A stretch of 64,000 nucleotides of DNA from Bradyrhizobium sp. (GCF_030697065.1 NZ_JAUYQU010000114.1:28838-92837), one strand, 5' to 3'. Positions 25,112-34,882 are shown, counted from the stretch's first letter. A program made the numbers and translations. Notes: generated by a model not told the origin, from the sequence alone.

Positions 25112-26449
25112 ATGCTCCGCGCCGAGGACAACAAATTCCTGACCGAAAGCAATGCCGGTACGCCGATGGGCGAATTGCTGCGCCGCTTCTGGCTTCCCGT
25201 GCTGCTGTCGGAAGAATTGCCCGAAGCCGACGGCCCGCCGAAGAAGATCGTCGTCATGGGTGAGGAACTGCTGGCGTTCCGCGATTCGCGCGGCGTGGTC
25301 GGAATCATCGACCAATATTGCCCGCATCGCGGCGCCAATCTATGGCTCGGCCGCAACGAGGAATGCGGCATCCGCTGCGTCTATCACGGCTGGAAGTTCG
25401 ACACCGACGGCCGCTGCGTCGACATGCCGACCTCCTACCCCGATCTCAATGCCAAGGATCTGATCCGCATCAAGTCCTATCCGGTGCGCGAATGGGGCGA
25501 CATGATCTGGGCCTATATGGGCCCTGCGGATGCCGTGCCCGAACTGCCCGACATGGAAATGGCGCTGGTGCCGGCGTCGCACCGCTACGTCTCGAAGAAA
25601 TGGCAGGACTGCAACTGGGTGCAGGCGCTCGAAGGCTCGATCGACACCGCGCATTTCACCTTCGCGCATCTGTCTTTCGAGAAGGAAGAGAACGAGATCC
25701 TCGACATCAAGAAGCACTTCGTGAACCCGCTGGTGCGCGTCGCCACCGATCACATGCGCTGGATCGCCGAGGATCCGCGGCCCGTGATCAAGGTCATTCC
25801 GCATGAAGCGGGGCTGACCATCGGCGGCGGCCGGGTCACCGGCCGCGACGACATCTACTGGCGCATCGCCCAGTTCCTGATGCCGGTGCACGCCTACGCG
25901 CCGAGCGCGATGCCCGGGGAAAACATCTTCGGGCAGAGTTTCGTGCCGGTGACGGACACCAATTGCTGGATCTACACCTATGCCTGGAATCCGGAGCGCC
26001 CCATTACCCAGGCCGAACGCGACGCCTATGACCGCGGCAATGGCGTGATCTCCGAGGTCGACGAGAACTACGTGCCGCTGCGCAACAAATCGAACGATTA
26101 TCTGATCGACCGCAAGCTGCAGAAGACCAGCAGCTACACCGGCATCAAGGGCGTCTCCGAGCAGGACGCCGCGGTGCAGGACAGCCAGGGTCCGATCGCC
26201 GACCGCACCCGCGAGCATCTCGGGCCGACCGATCTCGGCATCATGCATTTCCGCAAAACCGTGATGGATGCCGCCCGCGCCTTGCAACAGGGTGTGGCGC
26301 CGGCGCAACTGGCGCATCAGGACCGCTACGCCGTGCGTTCCGGCGCCTGCGTCACCGGCAAGACCAAGGATCTGCCTGCGGTCATGGTCGAGCGTTTCGG
26401 CGATGCCGCGGGGTATGTCGGGCGGCCGCGCACCGCGGCGGCGGAGTAG
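25112..26449 (+). CDS. Rieske-type aromatic ring-hydroxylating oxygenase, alpha subunit
   Basis: A 445-aa Rieske non-heme iron oxygenase of the phthalate 4,5-dioxygenase/vanillate demethylase group. The Rieske cluster site is CPHR (Cys70, His72) with CVYHGW (Cys89, His92). The mononuclear iron site is in EGSIDTAHFTFAHLSF. The start LRAEDNKFLTESNAGTPMGE is typical of this group. It needs a reductase for NADH electrons, and none is encoded next to it. The substrate is unknown; phthalate-like acids or methoxyaromatics are guesses. The ATG follows GGAGG. Confidence 0.88.
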   Translation: MLRAEDNKFLTESNAGTPMGELLRRFWLPVLLSEELPEADGPPKKIVVMGEELLAFRDSRGVVGIIDQYCPHRGANLWLGRNEECGIRCVYHGWKFDTDGRCVDMPTSYPDLNAKDLIRIKSYPVREWGDMIWAYMGPADAVPELPDMEMALVPASHRYVSKKWQDCNWVQALEGSIDTAHFTFAHLSFEKEENEILDIKKHFVNPLVRVATDHMRWIAEDPRPVIKVIPHEAGLTIGGGRVTGRDDIYWRIAQFLMPVHAYAPSAMPGENIFGQSFVPVTDTNCWIYTYAWNPERPITQAERDAYDRGNGVISEVDENYVPLRNKSNDYLIDRKLQKTSSYTGIKGVSEQDAAVQDSQGPIADRTREHLGPTDLGIMHFRKTVMDAARALQQGVAPAQLAHQDRYAVRSGACVTGKTKDLPAVMVERFGDAAGYVGRPRTAAAE

Positions 26450-26461
26450 GCAGGCTGGGCC

Positions 26462-26836
26462 TCACTCGCGCAGATCGTAGCGGTAGGACTTGGAAACGAT
26501 CTTCCAGCCGTCGGCCAGCTTCATCGCCACCAGATAGTCGGTAAAATAGCGTGGCGGTAACTGGCAGCGCACCTTGATGAAGGCGGTCGACTCATCCGAG
26601 CGATCGATGGTGACAACAAAATCCTCGCGCGCCTTGCCTTCGGCTTTTCCCGAGGGCCGCTTGCTGACGCGATCGAGCCAATCCGGAACGGTCAGAATCT
26701 GCAGTTCCCCCTTTTCCACCCAGCGCAGATCGGCAGAGGGGTGGAAGACCTCGCCGAGCTTGTTGGCATCGCCTTCATAAAGTGCATCGAAATAATGCTG
26801 GACGACGGCTTCGACGCTGGAACGGTCATGGCTCAC
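26462..26836 (-). CDS. NTF2-like (lumazine-binding-type) protein
   Basis: A 124-aa single-domain protein with the cone-like NTF2 fold: SVEAVVQHYFDALYEGDANK (first helices), VFHPSADLRWVEKGELQIL, then the beta strands AREDFVVTIDRSDESTAFIK and YLVAMKLADGWKIVSKSY. This matches the putative lumazine-binding/NTF2 group, whose members have varied or unknown roles. The start is GTG 26836, seven bases after AGGGGAG. It faces the Rieske gene tail to tail, with 12 bases between stops, so a functional link is only possible. Confidence 0.78.
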   Translation of the reverse strand: MSHDRSSVEAVVQHYFDALYEGDANKLGEVFHPSADLRWVEKGELQILTVPDWLDRVSKRPSGKAEGKAREDFVVTIDRSDESTAFIKVRCQLPPRYFTDYLVAMKLADGWKIVSKSYRYDLRE

Positions 26837-27046
26837 GATGGGGCTCCCCTGAGTGCAATTTGTCTGGATCGGATTAAGCCACGAATGGATCGATTGCGCT
26901 ACGGATGACTTGCCGCGTCGCCGACACGGAAATGTGTGGTGCGTTGGGAAAAATCGAATGAAGAAATTCCTGCCGGAGAACGTGGCAAGACCTGCGCGTT
27001 CCGGGTAAAGGTGGCGGGGGTTGCATGGCTTGCGGGAGATATTGCG

Positions 27047-27505
27047 ATGACGATTGACACGGACCGGATCGATGACGCCGTTCTGGCGCTGCTCCACCTT
27101 ACCCTTCACGATCAGAACCGGGCATCGAAGGGTCTCGAAGGGGATGCCCTGGGCCGGTTGCAGCAAAAGGGATTGATCGAGGATATTGCCGACGAGAAAT
27201 CGGTGACCCTGACGGACGACGGCCTGCAGCGTTCGAAGCAATTGTTCGCGGCGATGTTCACCAGAAACGCCGCGGGTCCCTCGCCGGCGGAATCGTCCGG
27301 GCAATCCAGGTACCCGCATATCAAGGTCGATCTGGCGGATCTGGGCGATCAGCTTTGGCCGATCCTGCGCCGGGTGAGCTATGCCATGAGCGACGCCGAC
27401 GTGAATGAAGCTGAGATCGAGCAGTACAAGGCCGAGGTGAAAGCCGGCGGCGATCCCGTCGCGGTCAGCCGCCGGTGGGTACAGGTCGAGCGGAAGGCAG
27501 GTTAG
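27047..27505 (+). CDS. DUF6429-family protein
   Basis: A 152-aa protein. The N-terminal part, DTDRIDDAVLALLHLTLHDQ, NRASKGLEGDALGRLQQKGL and SVTLTDDGLQRSKQLF, is a winged-helix-like DUF6429 domain common in Bradyrhizobium. After a linker (AAGPSPAESSGQ) comes an extension with DLADLGDQLWPILRRVSYAM and a helix ending in WVQVERKAG. ATG 27047 follows GGGAGAT and is the family start; an ATG 111 bases upstream would add unrelated residues. The function is unknown. Confidence 0.72.
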   Translation: MTIDTDRIDDAVLALLHLTLHDQNRASKGLEGDALGRLQQKGLIEDIADEKSVTLTDDGLQRSKQLFAAMFTRNAAGPSPAESSGQSRYPHIKVDLADLGDQLWPILRRVSYAMSDADVNEAEIEQYKAEVKAGGDPVAVSRRWVQVERKAG

Positions 27506-27769
27506 CGCTTGCTGCCCTCCCTCCGAAACTGGTCAGATCGGAGACAAGGGCCCCCTGAAGCGAAAACGTGATCGAGAAAGCGCGAACCGATGCCGCTCTG
27601 GCGGCACTAATGACCAGGAGTTCCATATTTGCCTGCGACTTGACGAATCCCCGGCGATTGAGGCCGCCGATCACGCCGGTTTTCCAGCGTGACATGGCTC
27701 ACAGGATCAGCCGCCGGCGTCTGATAGGCAGGCTCCAGTGCTAACAACGGCCACCGTATGGGAAGCGCC

Positions 27770-29527
27770 ATGATGAAATCGCCCCGATCCTCAGGATTGC
27801 GCCAGTTTTTCCTCGCTGCCGCGGCGTTGCTGCTGGTATGCCAGCCGGCATGGGCCGAAAAGCGCGTGGCGCTGGTGCTCGGCAATGCGGCCTATCAAAA
27901 CGTGGCCAAGCTTCCCAACCCGGTCAATGACGGGGCCGTGATCGCCGCGACGCTCAGAAAGGCCGGTTTCGACGTCGTCGATTCGCGCCAGGATCTGCCG
28001 GCGGCCGAAACCCGCCGCACGCTGCGCGATTTCGCCGACCGCGCCCGCGATGCCGATATTGCGGTGGTCTATTACGCCGGCCATGGCATCGAGGTGGACG
28101 GTGCGAATTACCTGATTCCGGTCGATGCCAAGCTGGAACGCGATACCGATGTCTACGACGAGGCCCTTTCGCTGGACCGCGTGCTGCTGGCGATCGAACC
28201 CGCCAAGAAGCTGCGGCTGGTGATCCTCGATGCCTGCCGCGACAACCCGTTCTCGAAAAACATGAAACGCACCGTCGCGACGCGCGCGATCGGGCAGGGG
28301 CTGGCCAAGATCGAGCCGTCCAGCCCGAACATGCTGATCGCCTATTCGGCCAAGGCCGGATCGACCGCGGCGGATGGCGACGGCAACAACAGCCCGTTCA
28401 CGATGGCGCTGTCGAAGCATCTGACGACGCCGGGGCTCGACGTGCGCCGTGCATTCGGCTTCGTCCGCGACGAAGTGCTGAAGACCACCGGCAACCGGCA
28501 GGAGCCGTTTGTCTATGGCTCGCTCGGCGGCGAAGACGTGCCGCTGGTGCCGGCTCCCACCCGGGCCGCGCCGGCAGCGCCCGCGCCCAGCCCGCAGGCC
28601 GAAGCGCGCCGCGACTACGAACTGGCGCTGCAGATCGGCAACAGGGACGCCCTGAACGCCTTCCTTGCGCAATACCCCGATGGCTTCTACGCCAGCCTCG
28701 CCAAGATCCAGCTGAGCAAGTTTGCCGCGGAGGAAGCCCGCGTCGCCGCCACCGAAAAGGCGCGGTTGGCCGAACAGGAGCGGGCGCGACTTGCCGCCGA
28801 GGGCGCCCAGAAAAGCCAGCAGGCCAAGGCCGAGGCCGCCGCCAAAGCGGCGGAACAGGCTCGTATCGCCGCCGAAAAGGCCCAGCAGATTGCCCGGGAC
28901 AAGGCCGCCGAGGCCGAGCGCAACCGCGCCGCCACCGAACAGACCGCCGCCGCTCCGCCGCCGGCGGAGCCGGCCGACAATGCAACGAAACTGGCCGCGC
29001 TGACCGCCGGGCCGCCGCAGGCCGACCTCACCAAATCCGTGCAGGCCGAACTGCGCCGCGTCGGCTGCCTGAGCGCGGATGCCGACGGCAACTGGAACAC
29101 GGCGTCGCAGCGCTCGCTGACGCTGTTCAACCGCTATGCCAGGACCAAATTCGACACCAAAATGGCCTCGACCGACGCGCTCGACACGATCAAGCAGAAG
29201 ACGGCGCGGGTCTGCCCGGTGGTCTGCGAGCATGGCTACAAGGCCGATGGCGACCGTTGCACCAGGATCACCTGCGCCAGCGGCTCGTTCCTCAATGACG
29301 ATAATGAGTGCGAGAAGCGCCGCGGCAAGCAGCCGGTGGCCAAGCGCGACCGACAGGAACCAAGGCAGGCCCCGCTTGCAAGGCAGGCTCCGCAAGCGGC
29401 CATTGCCGGGCGTCCTCAGGCGCAGACTGGCCCCGGGCGCGGGTCCAGAGGCCAGCCGCTTACCGGCATAGAACGCGAAAGGGGCTGCAACTCCTACAGC
29501 GCCATCATGTCGGGGGTGTGCCCGTAA
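27770..29527 (+). CDS. Secreted caspase-like (C14) protein with coiled coil and Cys-rich C-terminus
   Basis: A 585-aa exported protein. A Sec signal (FFLAAAALLLVCQPAWA, cut near residue 29) precedes a caspase domain (about 30-265) with His105 in YYAGHG and Cys156 in VILDACRDNPF. Then come a Pro/Ala linker, a long Ala/Glu/Lys-rich helix (about 325-400), a peptidoglycan-binding-like segment (LTKSVQAELRRVGCLSADAD, NWNTASQRSLTLFNRYA), and a cysteine-rich end with CPVVCEHGYKADGDRC. This architecture recurs in Bradyrhizobium and Rhodopseudomonas. It should act in the periplasm; the substrate is unknown. ATG 27770 was chosen; ATG 27758 is also possible. Confidence 0.85.
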   Translation: MMKSPRSSGLRQFFLAAAALLLVCQPAWAEKRVALVLGNAAYQNVAKLPNPVNDGAVIAATLRKAGFDVVDSRQDLPAAETRRTLRDFADRARDADIAVVYYAGHGIEVDGANYLIPVDAKLERDTDVYDEALSLDRVLLAIEPAKKLRLVILDACRDNPFSKNMKRTVATRAIGQGLAKIEPSSPNMLIAYSAKAGSTAADGDGNNSPFTMALSKHLTTPGLDVRRAFGFVRDEVLKTTGNRQEPFVYGSLGGEDVPLVPAPTRAAPAAPAPSPQAEARRDYELALQIGNRDALNAFLAQYPDGFYASLAKIQLSKFAAEEARVAATEKARLAEQERARLAAEGAQKSQQAKAEAAAKAAEQARIAAEKAQQIARDKAAEAERNRAATEQTAAAPPPAEPADNATKLAALTAGPPQADLTKSVQAELRRVGCLSADADGNWNTASQRSLTLFNRYARTKFDTKMASTDALDTIKQKTARVCPVVCEHGYKADGDRCTRITCASGSFLNDDNECEKRRGKQPVAKRDRQEPRQAPLARQAPQAAIAGRPQAQTGPGRGSRGQPLTGIERERGCNSYSAIMSGVCP

Positions 29528-29641
29528 TCGCTGGCGCGAGTTATCGAACGCGCCGGAGCCCGGCTCTGCAATGTAGAAAGCGACAGAGGCTCCGGCAATG
29601 CGGGGCCTCTGCCTTTGGATTGCTCGGCTATTGCCGGCAGG

Positions 29642-30568
29642 TCAGTTCTTGCGGTCGGCGACGAACCGCGACGCCGCGCGCAGCACATCGCCCCTGGCGC
29701 CGAAGATCGCGAGCGCGGAATCGGCCGTGGCCAGCAGATCGCGCACGCGCTGTTTGGCGCCGTCGATGCCAAGCTGGGTGACGAAGGTGGTCTTGCCCAG
29801 GGCCGCGTCCTGTCCGGTCTGCTTGCCGAGCGCCGCCGCATCGCCCTCGACGTCGAGCAGGTCGTCGGCGATCTGGAACGCTTCGCCGAGCGCGCGGCCG
29901 TAATCGTCGAGGGCCTGGTACTGTGCCGGCGAGGACTGGCCGAGGATGGCGCCGGCGATGCAGCCATAGCGCAGCAGCGCGCCGGTCTTCATCTGCTGCA
30001 ATCGCGCCACGTCGACCGGCTCGCGGTCGCCGAACCGGCCTTCGCCGGCGAGGTCGAGCATCTGGCCGCCGACCATGCCGCCGATTCCTGAAGCCCGCGC
30101 CAGCGCGCGCGTCAGCTTCAGCCGCACGGTCGCGTCGCTGTGAATTTCGTCGCGGGTGATGATGTCGAAGGCCAGCGTCAACAGGCCGTCGCCGGCCAGG
30201 ATCGCGGTGGCGTCGTCGGTCTGCTTGTGCAGCGTGGGCCGGCCGCGGCGCAGGTCGCTGTTGTCCATTGCGGGCAGATCGTCATGGATCAGCGAATAGC
30301 AATGAATGCATTCGAGCGCGGCGCCGGCCAGCAGCGCCGCCTCGCGCGGAACGCCGAACACGGCGGAACTCTCGACCACCAGGAACGGCCGCAGGCGTTT
30401 GCCGCCCCCGAGGCTGGAATAGCGCATGGCGTCCATCAGCCGCTTCGGCCGCGCGATTTCGTCGGGCAGCAGCGCGTCGGACAACAGCTCGCCCAGCAGC
30501 GCCTCGGTGTCCTCCGCGGTCTGGTCCAGTCGCTTTACGAAGTCTGATGGTGCAGTGCCGGTCGTCAT
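29642..30568 (-). CDS. ispA: Farnesyl diphosphate synthase (IspA-type polyprenyl synthetase)
   Basis: A 308-aa trans-prenyltransferase making farnesyl (or geranylgeranyl) diphosphate from IPP and DMAPP. It has [11 protein letters not shown], the first aspartate-rich motif HDDLPAMDN with RRGRPTLHK after it, and the second in [11 protein letters not shown]. Two residues between the aspartates (DDLPAMD) is the IspA bacterial pattern. The ATG at 30568 has GGAG upstream; an adjacent TTG at 30571 was rejected. It supplies hopanoid, quinone and undecaprenyl synthesis downstream of the MEP pathway that includes ispG. Confidence 0.9.
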   Translation of the reverse strand: MTTGTAPSDFVKRLDQTAEDTEALLGELLSDALLPDEIARPKRLMDAMRYSSLGGGKRLRPFLVVESSAVFGVPREAALLAGAALECIHCYSLIHDDLPAMDNSDLRRGRPTLHKQTDDATAILAGDGLLTLAFDIITRDEIHSDATVRLKLTRALARASGIGGMVGGQMLDLAGEGRFGDREPVDVARLQQMKTGALLRYGCIAGAILGQSSPAQYQALDDYGRALGEAFQIADDLLDVEGDAAALGKQTGQDAALGKTTFVTQLGIDGAKQRVRDLLATADSALAIFGARGDVLRAASRFVADRKN

Positions 30569-30747
30569 CAAGAATGGCTCCAGATCGGTTCGGGCCGGAC
30601 AATCGTCGATGGCACCGGCTTCGTCAATTCCGGGCGACCCGCTTGCGACGCCATAAAAGGGCTGGAAAAAACCCGACTATCAGGGACATATCCTCAAGTG
30701 CGCTTTCATCGGCCCGCGCCCGTTGCCTTGAACCAGAAATCCAGCAT

Positions 30748-31425
30748 TTGCGCATTGCCCGAAATCTTCTTCTGATCGTGATCGCGGTGCTGTTGCTGCC
30801 GTATCTGCTGGCGCCGTTCTATCGGGCCGGCCATCCGGTCTCGGCGCTGATGGCCTGGCGCTGGCTGACCGGCGCGCCGGTATCGCGGCAATGGATCGAT
30901 TTAAGCGCCATTTCGCCGGCGTTGCCGCGCACGGTGGTGGCCTCCGAGGATGCCAAATTCTGCAGCCACCATGGCGTCGACTGGGAGGCGCTGCGCGAGG
31001 TGATCGACGACGCGGAGGACGGCGAGGTCGCGCGCGGCGGCTCGACCATCACCCAGCAGGTGGCAAAGAACCTGTTCCTGTGGCCGGGCCGCAGCGTGAT
31101 CCGCAAGGGCCTGGAGATACCGCTGGCGATGTGGATCGATCTGGTGCTGGGAAAGCCGCGGGTGCTGGAAATCTATCTCAATATTGCCGAATTGGGCCCC
31201 TCCGGCCAATTCGGCGCCGAAGCGGGGGCAATCCACGCATTTGGCCGCTCCGCCTCCACCTTGTCACCACGGGAAGCCGCCCTTTTGGCGGCGATTCTGC
31301 CCAATCCCGTCAAGCGCAGCGCCCGCAATCCCGGCCCCGGGGTGCGCCGCCTGGCCGGGACCTATACGGCGCGGGCCCAGGCCCAGGGGTTGCAGCGGTG
31401 CTGGCAGGAAAATCGCGCTTCCTGA
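30748..31425 (+). CDS. mtgA: Monofunctional biosynthetic peptidoglycan transglycosylase
   Basis: MtgA polymerises lipid II glycan strands without a transpeptidase domain. The 225-aa product has one N-terminal membrane helix ([19 protein letters not shown]) and the GT51 motifs [17 protein letters not shown] (catalytic Glu in SEDAKF), [29 protein letters not shown], and [15 protein letters not shown]. The open frame continues far upstream without stops, but those residues are shadow sequence of ispA's opposite strand. TTG 30748 just before the helix is the likeliest start, though it lacks a good ribosome-binding site. Confidence 0.85.
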   Translation: MRIARNLLLIVIAVLLLPYLLAPFYRAGHPVSALMAWRWLTGAPVSRQWIDLSAISPALPRTVVASEDAKFCSHHGVDWEALREVIDDAEDGEVARGGSTITQQVAKNLFLWPGRSVIRKGLEIPLAMWIDLVLGKPRVLEIYLNIAELGPSGQFGAEAGAIHAFGRSASTLSPREAALLAAILPNPVKRSARNPGPGVRRLAGTYTARAQAQGLQRCWQENRAS

Positions 31426-31568
31426 GCCGTTTGGCCGTATTTTGAACCTAGCCTTGGGGCACTCCATCCTCTATAAGCGCGGCCTTATCGGCATTTCAGC
31501 TCGCGCTTCGTTGCGCCGGGCGTCCGCTACGGACGATGCCTCCGACAACATCCCTAGAGGACACCGAC

Positions 31569-31754
31569 ATGGCCGTTCCCCGAAGAAAAACATCGCCGTC
31601 GCGGCGTGGCATGCGCCGCTCGGCGGACGCGCTCAAGAAGCCGACCTATGCCGAGGACAAGGATTCCGGCGAATTGCGCCGCCCGCACCACCTCGATCTG
31701 AAGACCGGCATGTACAAGGGCCGTCAGGTTCTGAAGGCCAAGAAGGAATCCTGA
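31569..31754 (+). CDS. rpmF: 50S ribosomal protein L32
   Basis: A 61-aa basic protein beginning [20 protein letters not shown], the L32 signature, with [20 protein letters not shown] and [16 protein letters not shown]. It lacks the zinc cysteines found in some L32 forms, as is usual in alphaproteobacteria. AGAGGA precedes the ATG. Confidence 0.97.
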   Translation: MAVPRRKTSPSRRGMRRSADALKKPTYAEDKDSGELRRPHHLDLKTGMYKGRQVLKAKKES

Positions 31755-31898
31755 GCGCGGCGAGAGGCAGCGGGCCGGTTGGCCCTGCGCGCCTGAATTT
31801 GGCCAACGCGGGAGATTAGATGGTTTTAGGCAGGCGGACCGGGCGGTCCGCCCTCAAGAACCCCGACTCTCCTGCCTGAAAAGAAGGCCTCGCCGTCG

Positions 31899-32525
31899 AT
31901 GATCGGTTTTCCGCTTCTTCTGATTCCCCTGGCGATCTACAACATCATCGCCTTCCTGATGCGCGACGTGTCGTTCGTCGCGCAGCTGGTGACATTGCCG
32001 CTGCCGTCAGGCACCGGCTTGCCGGTGACGCTGAGCGACATCCTGCTGACGCTCGGCCTCCTGCTGTTGCTGGGCGAGGTCATCAAGGGCGCGCGCCCCG
32101 GCGCGAAATATCTCACGGACCATCTGCTTTCATTGCTGGTGTTCTGCGGCGCTGCCGCGGAATTCGTGCTGCTGCCGCTGTTCGGCACCTCGACCTTTTT
32201 CCTGCTGACGCTGATGGCGCTGGTGGATGTCCTGGCGGGCATCGCGCTGCGGGCGCGGCGGGGCACCCAGGCGGCGGCCCCTGCCGTCTCGCGGCGGGAG
32301 GCGCGGAAGGAAGCCGAGCCGGTTGTTCCCGTATCACGGGTCGAACCGGTGTCGACGCCGGTCGCTTCCGTGCCGGCGGCTGCCGTCGAAGCCGCGCCGG
32401 TGGATCGCGTCGAGCCGAAAATCGTGCAGCCCGAGGTCACGCCGGCCGCGCCCTCGCCGGAAGTGCCGTCCCCCGGCCTGCAGCCGGGCGATGGTTCGCA
32501 CCCGTCGCCGGACCGGCCGCGCTAA
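31899..32525 (+). CDS. Conserved membrane protein with Pro/Ala/Val-rich tail
   Basis: A 208-aa protein with four predicted helices in residues 1-118 (FPLLLIPLAIYNIIAFLM, SDILLTLGLLLLLGEVI, LLSLLVFCGAAAEFVLLPL, FFLLTLMALVDVLAGIAL). A long disordered tail follows with repeated V-E-P and A-P stretches (about 119-208). I recognise the membrane part as a common alphaproteobacterial protein of unknown role. It follows rpmF by 144 bases and converges with the small gene on the other strand. Confidence 0.75.
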   Translation: MIGFPLLLIPLAIYNIIAFLMRDVSFVAQLVTLPLPSGTGLPVTLSDILLTLGLLLLLGEVIKGARPGAKYLTDHLLSLLVFCGAAAEFVLLPLFGTSTFFLLTLMALVDVLAGIALRARRGTQAAAPAVSRREARKEAEPVVPVSRVEPVSTPVASVPAAAVEAAPVDRVEPKIVQPEVTPAAPSPEVPSPGLQPGDGSHPSPDRPR

Positions 32526-32532
32526 CTCGCGT

Positions 32533-32826
32533 TCAGATGATTTGCCGGGTCCGGATGCCGGCAGCGCGGACCGGATGCCGGCCGGCGCAGTAAGCGGTCT
32601 GCGCATCGGCGGCCGTGGCCCGCCGCATGCCGCGGGTTTGCGGGGCCTGCTCGGCGGTGGCGAGCAATTGGGCGACAAAGGTCGAGGCGGGCCGCGAGGG
32701 CTGCTGGTGGTCCCTCCCTGTCCATTCCGTCGGCTGTGCCACCGGCACCAACGCGACACAGGCGGGCCGGGCGTTACCGGTGCCGCCGTCGTCTGTTGCC
32801 TGCTCTGGTCGACCGCTGTCGGACAT
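32533..32826 (-). CDS. 97-aa conserved Bradyrhizobium-type hypothetical protein
   Basis: The frame begins MSDSGRPEQATDDGGTGNAR and continues PACVALVPVAQPTEWTGRD, FVAQLLATAEQAPQTRGMRR, ATAADAQTAYCAGRH. The pattern of FV-x-Q-L-(I/L)-A-T-A-x-Q-x-P-Q-T-R followed by RRA-x-x-x-D-A-x-x-A-Y recurs in short hypothetical proteins of bradyrhizobia, as I remember them. It has no signal peptide or membrane helix. The ribosome-binding site is weak and longer starts are open upstream, so the exact 5' end is not sure. Confidence 0.55.
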   Translation of the reverse strand: MSDSGRPEQATDDGGTGNARPACVALVPVAQPTEWTGRDHQQPSRPASTFVAQLLATAEQAPQTRGMRRATAADAQTAYCAGRHPVRAAGIRTRQII

Positions 32827-33164
32827 GGCAAATCGAAGCCCGGCTGAACTGTCACATTTTGGGACGTGACACCCTTTCCGTATTCCACTTCGCAAGGCTC
32901 ATGCCGCTTCGCGCCGCTTCGTTCCCGGCAACCGCGCAACGTGGTCTCCAAAGGATTGCCGGAATTGGCGCAATGCATTGTTTCGCCAGAGTGGAGGCGA
33001 TCTGCCGCAGGAAAAATGCCTTGCTTCCTCGCCATTAATATTTAGGGCGCATTCTGATCGCAGCACCGGCGCTCACATTTGCGGAATACGCGCTGGTCGG
33101 GCGCAAAAGAGGCACTATCCTAGCGGCAGAGAATCACCCGGCCCTGTCCCGAATCGAGGCGATT
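32827..33164. other. Intergenic 338 bp, nothing recognised
   Basis: The space between the divergent 97-aa gene and the GGDEF-EAL gene holds no convincing ORF, box or hairpin that I can see. It must carry both promoters. Confidence 0.5.
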
Positions 33165-34856
33165 GTGACATCCGCAGTTCCGCAAGCTTCGACCATCCTC
33201 GCGTCGCTCGGCCAGGCCGCCTTCGTGTGGGACATCGCCACCGACGCGATGCTTTGGAGCGATCATCTCGGCTCGGTTTTTCCGGACATTCCGCCGGAGT
33301 CGCTGGCCAGCGGCGCCGAATTCTCGAAACTGATCGAGCCGTCGCGCGCGGTCCGTTCGGAGGCGCTCGGCCATGCCGCGCCGTCGCGCGGCGGCGATGG
33401 CGTGCCCTACCGGATCGAATACGGGGTGCGTACCTCGACCTCGGCGCCGGTGCTGTGGATCGAGGAGACCGGCTGCTGGTTCGCCGGCGCCGACGGCAGG
33501 CCGGCGCGCGCCCACGGCATCGTCCGGATCAACAACGAACGTCACGCCCGCGATGAGCAGTTGCTGAAACTGTCGCGCAACGATCCGCTGACCGGCGAAC
33601 TCAACCGCACCCACCTGGTGGGATCGCTGGCCGAGGCCATCGAGGAAGCCTCGCGCTTTCGCACCACCTGCGCCTTCATGCTGATCGGGATCGATCATCT
33701 GGCGCGGATCAACGATGCCTTCGGCTTCGATGTCGCGGACGCGGTGATTTCGGAAGTGGCCAAACGGATTCGCGCGCGGCTGCGCGGCGGCGACGTGCTC
33801 GGCCGGTTCTCCGGCAACAAGTTCGGGCTGATCCTGAAGAACTGCACCGTCGACGACATGAATGTCGCCGCCGAACGGTTCCTGGCGGGCGTACGCGACG
33901 AGGTGGTGCCGACCAGGTCGGGACCGGTCTCGGTCACCGCATCGATCGGCGCGGTCAGCGTGCCGCGCTATGCGCGCAATGCCGACGAGGCGATCAACCG
34001 CGCTCACGAGACGCTCGATGGCGCGAAGCGCCGCCGCTCCGGCTCGTTTTCGGTGTGGCGCCCGAATGTCGAGCGCGACGCCCAGCGCCGCGTCAATATC
34101 CGCGTTACCGACGAGATCGTCACCGCGCTGAACGAACGCCGGATCGTGATGGCGTTCGAGCCGGTGGTAGAGGCGCGCTCGCGCGATGCCGCGTTCTACG
34201 AATGCCTGGTCCGCATGGAGCAGGACGACGGCCAGGTTCTGCTGGCGCCCGATATCGTCCCGGTCGCGGAAAAGCTCGGCCTGATCCGGCTGGTCGATCA
34301 CCGCGTGCTCGAACTGGTGGTGGCAGAACTGGCGCAGCAGCCCGACATCCGGCTCAGCCTCAACATCTCGCCCGATACCACGATGGACCCGGACTGGTGG
34401 GCCTCGATCGAATCGCTGATGCGCGCCCATCCCGGCGTCGCTGAGCGGTTGATCGTCGAAATCACCGAAACCGTCGCGATCCAGGATATCGACGACGTCC
34501 GCGGCTTCGTCACCCGGCTGAAGAACTACGGCAGCCAGATCGCGATCGACGATTTCGGCGCCGGCTACACCTCGTTCCGGAACTTGCGCAAGCTCGGCGT
34601 CGATATCGTGAAAATCGACGGCGCGTTCGTGCAGAACATCGCCCGCTCGGCCGACGATCGCGCCTTCGTGCAGACCCTGATCGACCTGGCGCGCCGGCTG
34701 CAAATCAAGACCGTCGCGGAATGGGTGCAGGACGAGGAATCCGCCGTCATGCTGCGCGAATGGGGCTGCGACTACATCCAGGGGCGGCTGATCGGACTGG
34801 CGTCAGCGCAGCGGCCGTGGGCGGTGCAGGAGACGGTGTTGCCAGCGGCGGGGTGA
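33165..34856 (+). CDS. PAS-GGDEF-EAL protein with degenerate GGDEF site
   Basis: A 563-aa cytoplasmic protein. A PAS-like N-terminus (about 15-125: FVWDIATDAMLWSDHLGSVF, WIEETGCWFAGADGRPARAH) is followed by a GGDEF domain (about 130-300) and an EAL domain (about 310-555). The GGDEF motif is replaced by SGNKF, so cyclase activity is unlikely. The EAL domain keeps key residues: ECL in place of EAL (Glu kept), IVEITET, IDDFGAGYTSF and VKIDGAFV, so c-di-GMP hydrolysis remains possible. The GGDEF part may bind GTP as a regulatory domain. The start is GTG 33165 after GAGGCG. Confidence 0.88.
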   Translation: MTSAVPQASTILASLGQAAFVWDIATDAMLWSDHLGSVFPDIPPESLASGAEFSKLIEPSRAVRSEALGHAAPSRGGDGVPYRIEYGVRTSTSAPVLWIEETGCWFAGADGRPARAHGIVRINNERHARDEQLLKLSRNDPLTGELNRTHLVGSLAEAIEEASRFRTTCAFMLIGIDHLARINDAFGFDVADAVISEVAKRIRARLRGGDVLGRFSGNKFGLILKNCTVDDMNVAAERFLAGVRDEVVPTRSGPVSVTASIGAVSVPRYARNADEAINRAHETLDGAKRRRSGSFSVWRPNVERDAQRRVNIRVTDEIVTALNERRIVMAFEPVVEARSRDAAFYECLVRMEQDDGQVLLAPDIVPVAEKLGLIRLVDHRVLELVVAELAQQPDIRLSLNISPDTTMDPDWWASIESLMRAHPGVAERLIVEITETVAIQDIDDVRGFVTRLKNYGSQIAIDDFGAGYTSFRNLRKLGVDIVKIDGAFVQNIARSADDRAFVQTLIDLARRLQIKTVAEWVQDEESAVMLREWGCDYIQGRLIGLASAQRPWAVQETVLPAAG

Positions 34857-34882
34857 GCTTGTCGCTCGCGCTGAAATATCAG

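Noticed and set aside
30268..30747. Long N-terminal extension of mtgA
   Set aside because: The added 160 residues are Arg/Pro/Ala-rich shadow of ispA on the other strand and precede the normal membrane helix.
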